The position numbers and the translations under genes are program-made. Shown here piece after piece: positions 34,095-37,162 of a stretch of 37,162 nt of DNA. How positions within the stretch are numbered: the stretch's first letter is position 1; the number at the start of each line of letters is the position of its first letter. The stretch is from the NCBI GenBank assembly GCA_017481395.1, contig JAFUPE010000064.1, forward strand, positions 1 to 37,162, given 5' to 3'. A model generated the notes under the pieces. It was not told where the DNA came from, ran no database searches, and saw only the letters and a program-made list of their open reading frames with translations. This DNA is from Ruminococcus sp. (GTDB taxonomy: Bacteria > Bacillota_A > Clostridia > Oscillospirales > Acutalibacteraceae).

Positions 34095-34132
34095 AAGCGA
34101 AAAAGCAAAGCACCGTCTGACGACGATGCTTT
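34095..34132 (-). terminator. Terminator of tRNA-Arg
   Basis: Arms at 34107-34117 and 34122-34132 pair over 11 bp on the minus strand (one G-U), followed by GCTTTTTCG. The G-U pair exists only in the minus-strand RNA, which fits the direction of the tRNA. Confidence 0.75.
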
Positions 34133-34138
34133 ATTTTT

Positions 34139-34215
34139 TGGCCCGCCTGAAGGGATTCGAACCCCCGTTCTTCAGAATCGGAATCTGCTGCGTTATCCAA
34201 CTGCGCCACAGGCGG
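34139..34215 (-). tRNA. tRNA-Arg, anticodon CCG
   Basis: Reading leftward from 34215: acceptor CCGCCTG pairs with CAGGCGG, D-arm with AGTTGGATA loop, anticodon loop TTCCGAT (anticodon CCG, codon CGG), T-loop TTCGAAT, discriminator G, and an encoded CCA at 34139-34141. A promoter lies just upstream and a terminator downstream. Confidence 0.93.
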
Positions 34216-34231
34216 AAATTAATTTTTCTCT

Positions 34232-34260
34232 ATTATATACGATAGTAAAAAATAAAGCAA
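34232..34260 (-). promoter_or_regulatory. Promoter of tRNA-Arg
   Basis: Minus-strand TTGCTT (34255-34260), 17 nt, TATAAT (34232-34237), ending 17 bases before the tRNA. Confidence 0.75.
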
Positions 34261-34362
34261 CCGAAATTTCTGTATGATTTTCACCGACAAGTTAAAACCC
34301 ACCCGCAAAACAACCTCAAACAAACTTCGATAAAAAAATCTGCGATTTTTGAAAAATAATGC

Positions 34363-34391
34363 TTGACATTTATACCCTACAGTGCTATAAT
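34363..34391 (+). promoter_or_regulatory. Consensus promoter of tRNA-Leu
   Basis: TTGACA (34363-34368), 17 nt, TATAAT (34386-34391), with an extended TGC before the -10 box. It is a perfect sigma-A consensus, typical of stable RNA genes. Confidence 0.9.
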
Positions 34392-34406
34392 TCAATAGTC
34401 GCAAAT

Positions 34407-34491
34407 GCGAGTGTGCTGGAATAGGCAGACAGGCACGTTTGAGGGGCGTGTGTGGAGACGCGTACGGGTTCAAGTCCCGTCACTCGCACCA
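34407..34491 (+). tRNA. tRNA-Leu, anticodon GAG
   Basis: Acceptor GCGAGTG (34407-34413) pairs with CACTCGC (34481-34487). The anticodon loop is TTGAGGG (anticodon GAG, codon CUC), with a long class II variable arm (TGTGGAGACGCGT), T-loop TTCAAGT and an encoded CCA at 34489-34491. The 85-nt length is right for Leu. AT-richer accessory DNA begins just downstream, so its 3' end is a plausible integration site. Confidence 0.94.
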
Positions 34492-34522
34492 AAAGACATC
34501 AACGACCGTTGATGTCTTTTTT
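34492..34522 (+). terminator. Terminator of tRNA-Leu
   Basis: AAAGACATCAAC (34492-34503) and GTTGATGTCTTT (34508-34519) form a perfect 12-bp stem with loop GACC and end in a T-run. Confidence 0.92.
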
Positions 34523-34553
34523 CATTTTCAGCAGGACTTTGCAGGGCAAAAAC

Positions 34554-34594
34554 ATACCGCAACTTCAGTATTCATCTGAGGTTGCGGTATTTTT
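34554..34594 (+). terminator. Second terminator-like hairpin downstream of tRNA-Leu
   Basis: A 15-bp stem, ATACCGCAAC... (34554-34568) with ...GTTGCGGTAT (34576-34590), one G-U, then TTTT. The stretch 34492-34920 holds no gene I can support. It contains this hairpin, a further CTTTCGGG/CCCGAAAG pair (34680-34687, 34702-34709), and the promoter of the next gene. Confidence 0.65.
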
Positions 34595-34859
34595 GTATGT
34601 TCCATTATATTCAGTTTTGACTTTTCTCCAGTACTTCCCTGTTCAAACGATTATTCAGCAATTTGGAATAAATTGGGTACTTTCGGGAACTTTCCAAAAT
34701 CCCCGAAAGCCGCATTATAACTACACTTTCAGCGTGTTTCTTTGAGTATGTGAATAATTTCCCATAAAAATATCGGTTAATCATAATAGTTATTCTAGTG
34801 ATTCTATTTTAATACTATCTGCCGATTTTTCATTGATTTATAGATGAATCGACTTTTTA

Positions 34860-34888
34860 TTCACAAGTTTTATCGTTTATGATATAAT
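34860..34888 (+). promoter_or_regulatory. Promoter of the RES-domain gene
   Basis: TTCACA (34860-34865), 17 nt, TATAAT (34883-34888). An imperfect inverted repeat (CGATT...TCAT at 34823-34833, ATGAATCG at 34844-34851) sits directly upstream and could be an operator. Confidence 0.65.
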
Positions 34889-34920
34889 AATTCTTAAATA
34901 CATATTCAAGGTGATAGAGA

Positions 34921-36147
34921 ATGACAAATAATAATTCTTTTGATGGTATCAATAAGTTAACTTCTCAAATTTCCAATGCTATGAAGAATTTTAACATTGA
35001 AAATCATAGATGGTTAACTAACACTATTTCTAATAATAGACACTCTAACTTTATAGTCGCCGATATAGTAGAACGTCAAGCTAGGATGTTACAATCTTTA
35101 GATATACCAATTTATAATCAACCATCCGCTATTGAGGCTATATCAATACAGTGGGATACTTTAGCTAAAATTTCTGAAGGATTTAAAACACCTGAAATCA
35201 TACAGTTACAAAATTCGTTATTACAAAATGATTTCACAGCCCTACAAACTTTTGCGAATTCATTAAAAGGCATACAACACATAGAGGCTCCTAATATGGC
35301 ATTATTAAAGATGGCTCGTGGATTTGAGATGGTTTCACTGCCCAAGGGTTTATCATCTGCAGTCAAGCAATTGCATATTGAAACAGCAAGAAAATTGTCT
35401 ACTTCTCAAAGCGTTAGTTTTGATCTTTCCACAAAAATGTTTTTTGTAGAAGCTGAACCAGAGAATAAAGCTACAATATCAGAAACTAATATCCTGTGTT
35501 CTTCTTTGCAATTATTATCTGGACTAAATGAAGCAGACCTAATATCCTTTTTAAACTGTCTTGATCAAAATTTACCATTCGCAGGTAATCATTATGTAGG
35601 ACAGAAAATTAACGATATAATTTCTAATTGGGATTCAATAATGAATTTCGATTGTAATTATTATTACCATGCACGTACACTTACAGATAAGACCAATACG
35701 TATACTGATGAAGAATTAAGAAAAGCTCCTAAAGGTTACACAGGTCATGGTAGATTTAACTTTGTGGGACAAAGCCACTATTATTATTCAGATGTTCCCA
35801 AAGGAGCCATTATAGAAGTATCAAAACATTCCAAAGATCCATTTGTGCAAATCGCAAAATTACAGCCTAAACGTGCGATTAGAATGATCGATCTATCTCA
35901 AGAAATAACTACACAGAATAAATTTTTGGAGTTTTGTAGATTCACCCCTTCTCCCGAACAGTACCCAAATGTCAAAAGAGAATATTTACTTCCATGCTAT
36001 GTCGCTTCTTGTTGCAAGCAAAACAACATAGAAGGAATAAAATACTACGGAAGTAAAGAATATAAAAATTATGTATCTTGGGATGACGAGTATTTTAATA
36101 TTGTAAGTTCTGAAATAAGAAACACAAAGTATCATCCTTCTATTTAA
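34921..36147 (+). CDS. RES-domain protein, probable NAD+-degrading toxin or defence effector
   Basis: A 408-aa protein with two parts. Residues 1-240 are mostly helical, rich in Asn, Gln and Ser, and not recognised. Residues 247-395 look like a RES domain: YYHARTL (Arg252), HGRFNFVGQSHYYYS (277-290, the GRFN core), AIIEVSK (Glu299) and the end EYLLPCYVASCCKQNNIEGIKYYGS with Ser378. RES domains, such as MbcT and ParT, degrade or transfer NAD+ and act as toxins. The usual partner is an Xre-type antitoxin encoded beside it, but none is seen here. Codon use is clearly AT-richer than the left-hand genes. It has its own promoter and an AAGGTGAT site, and lies between tRNA-Leu and an integrase, suggesting mobile defence cargo. 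The RES call is by motif only. Confidence 0.68.
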   Translation: MTNNNSFDGINKLTSQISNAMKNFNIENHRWLTNTISNNRHSNFIVADIVERQARMLQSLDIPIYNQPSAIEAISIQWDTLAKISEGFKTPEIIQLQNSLLQNDFTALQTFANSLKGIQHIEAPNMALLKMARGFEMVSLPKGLSSAVKQLHIETARKLSTSQSVSFDLSTKMFFVEAEPENKATISETNILCSSLQLLSGLNEADLISFLNCLDQNLPFAGNHYVGQKINDIISNWDSIMNFDCNYYYHARTLTDKTNTYTDEELRKAPKGYTGHGRFNFVGQSHYYYSDVPKGAIIEVSKHSKDPFVQIAKLQPKRAIRMIDLSQEITTQNKFLEFCRFTPSPEQYPNVKREYLLPCYVASCCKQNNIEGIKYYGSKEYKNYVSWDDEYFNIVSSEIRNTKYHPSI

Positions 36148-36195
36148 GAACAATATTGATTTTATTTAATACTAGAAGTGTTCAATAAAAACTAT

Positions 36196-36225
36196 ACCGC
36201 ACTTGTCGAATTAGATAAGTGCGGT
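36196..36225. terminator. Bidirectional terminator between the RES gene and the integrase
   Basis: ACCGCACTTGTC (36196-36207) pairs with GATAAGTGCGGT (36214-36225), 12 bp with one G-U. The minus side continues ATAGTTTTTATT, the plus side TATTTCG. It separates convergent genes. Confidence 0.75.
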
Positions 36226-36238
36226 TATTTCGTTAACT

Positions 36239-37162
36239 TTATCCTGTTTTTGAAGTTAAATTAATGGTTTCATCAAGTTTCTTTGCGGCATTACGCTGAG
36301 CTGATTCGTATGAATGTGAATATATCTGCAACGTGAGTGCTACGTCTGCATGACCGAGGTTATGCTGTACTGTCTTCGGGTTCTCTCCATTTTCAATCAG
36401 TACACTTGCGTAGGTATGTCTGAGTCCATGGAATTTCAGGTATCGAATTTTATCTTTATGTCTTTTCATAAAACGTTGATAACTATTTGATATTCCACTT
36501 GGACTAAAAGCTTCACCGTTAGGCTTACTGATTACATAATTACTGTCAACAAAGTCTTTTCCGTATTTAAGCTTATTCAATAAGTATCTGTGTTTGTATT
36601 CTTTAAGTACATTCAATAGTTTTTCTGGAATGAAGATTTTACGGATACCTGATTCTGTTTTAGGTTCTTTGATGTATTCTTCTCTCTCAACCACCACACG
36701 GCTTTTAGAGATATAAATATATCCTTCCTCAAAATTCACATCAGACCAAAGCAATCCTGCCATCTCTCCACGTCTGATACCTGACAACAATCCAAGATAT
36801 ATTATAAGTTTTATATCAGGGTTTTCGTCGTTATCAGCAAGTTTTAGCATCAAGTTAAATTCGTCCAAATTGTACGCTTCGACAGGTTTCTTGTGTTGAC
36901 GAGGTTTTTGAATTTTATATAACATCGGATTAGCTTCTCTTTGGATAATATTCTCTTGAACTGCAAGAGTAAAAATTACATTGAGAAGCATTAAGTAATT
37001 TTTAGTAGATTTAGGACTAACATGGGAACATAAAAAATTAACATATTCCTGAATATTTCTTGGTGAAATTTTGCGTAATCTCGCATCTCTAAAGTAATTT
37101 TGCAAGCCATAGGGCTTCGAGTTGTAATATGCCGACTTGTAGCCTTTGAGTGTTGTAGGGCT
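36239..37162 (-). CDS. Tyrosine recombinase / phage-type integrase (5' end beyond the window)
   Basis: Tyrosine recombinases integrate and excise mobile elements at specific att sites. The frame stays open to the right edge (SPTTLKGYKSAYYNSK...), so the N-terminal arm-binding part is missing; a TTG at 37105 is not the start. The visible 307 residues hold a SAM-like core-binding domain (ISPRNIQEYVNFLCSHVSPKSTKNYLMLLN) and the catalytic domain. The catalytic domain has Arg in GLLSGIRRGEMAGLLW, HGLRHTYASVL (His and Arg), LGHADVALTLQIYSH (His and the nucleophile Tyr). All key residues are present, so it appears active. It points toward the tRNA-Leu, which fits a tRNA-targeted element. Confidence 0.93.
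   Translation of the reverse strand, partial: SPTTLKGYKSAYYNSKPYGLQNYFRDARLRKISPRNIQEYVNFLCSHVSPKSTKNYLMLLNVIFTLAVQENIIQREANPMLYKIQKPRQHKKPVEAYNLDEFNLMLKLADNDENPDIKLIIYLGLLSGIRRGEMAGLLWSDVNFEEGYIYISKSRVVVEREEYIKEPKTESGIRKIFIPEKLLNVLKEYKHRYLLNKLKYGKDFVDSNYVISKPNGEAFSPSGISNSYQRFMKRHKDKIRYLKFHGLRHTYASVLIENGENPKTVQHNLGHADVALTLQIYSHSYESAQRNAAKKLDETINLTSKTG

Noticed and set aside
34452..34745. 97-aa open frame starting inside tRNA-Leu
   Set aside because: It overlaps the tRNA and its terminators, has no ribosome binding site, and its composition looks like chance translation.
34740..34920. Small antitoxin gene upstream of the RES gene
   Set aside because: No frame of useful length with a ribosome binding site exists there; only the promoter and a weak inverted repeat were found.

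Overview
The window looks like the chromosome of a low-to-mid GC, endospore-forming Gram-positive bacterium of the class Clostridia, most like an Oscillospiraceae/Ruminococcaceae gut anaerobe. The evidence is a sigma-G gene, a T-box leader on alaS, RNase J, GdpP, ThyX as the thymidylate synthase, strong AGGAGG-type ribosome binding sites with many GTG/TTG starts, and the conserved Firmicutes order tilS-hpt-ftsH and gdpP-rplI-dnaB. The species cannot be named from sequence alone. Layout: (1) 1-480: the 3' end of rpmB, its terminator and a repeat-filled gap. (2) 483-3438: alaS behind an Ala T-box riboswitch with its own promoter. (3) 3435-8803: a leftward unit thyX-tmk-DJ-1-5-FCL-mltG-U32 (dTMP synthesis, folate salvage, cell-wall lytic transglycosylase, tRNA wobble hydroxylation). 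(4) 8812-12435: a tightly overlapping phage-like cassette (tail/baseplate protein, LamG protein, small protein, GH25 endolysin with a half-dockerin, holin) stranded between housekeeping genes without head or packaging genes. (5) 12461-25475: a leftward housekeeping block rnjA-gdpP-rplI-dnaB-tilS-hpt-ftsH, then uvrA. gdpP carries an in-frame TAA that separates its DHH and DHHA1 parts. The rnjA-gdpP gap is filled by an array of five hairpins joined by a constant 7-nt linker. (6) 25604-27830: rightward rnhA-iscS-iscU. (7) 27837-34021: leftward nrdR, a small membrane protein, a BlaI/BlaR1-type repressor and sensor pair, sigG, and a 96-aa protein plus FAD/Rieske oxidoreductase operon with a Fur-like palindrome in its promoter. 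(8) 34095-37162: divergent tRNA-Arg(CCG) and tRNA-Leu(GAG), then AT-richer DNA with a RES-domain protein (probable NAD+-consuming toxin or defence effector) and a tyrosine recombinase running off the right edge, which looks like one end of a tRNA-associated integrative element. The most unusual items are the hairpin array (23217-23342), the RES protein in the tRNA-Leu island, the orphan tail/lysis cassette and the interrupted gdpP. All assignments rest on reading motifs and translations; no database search was run.
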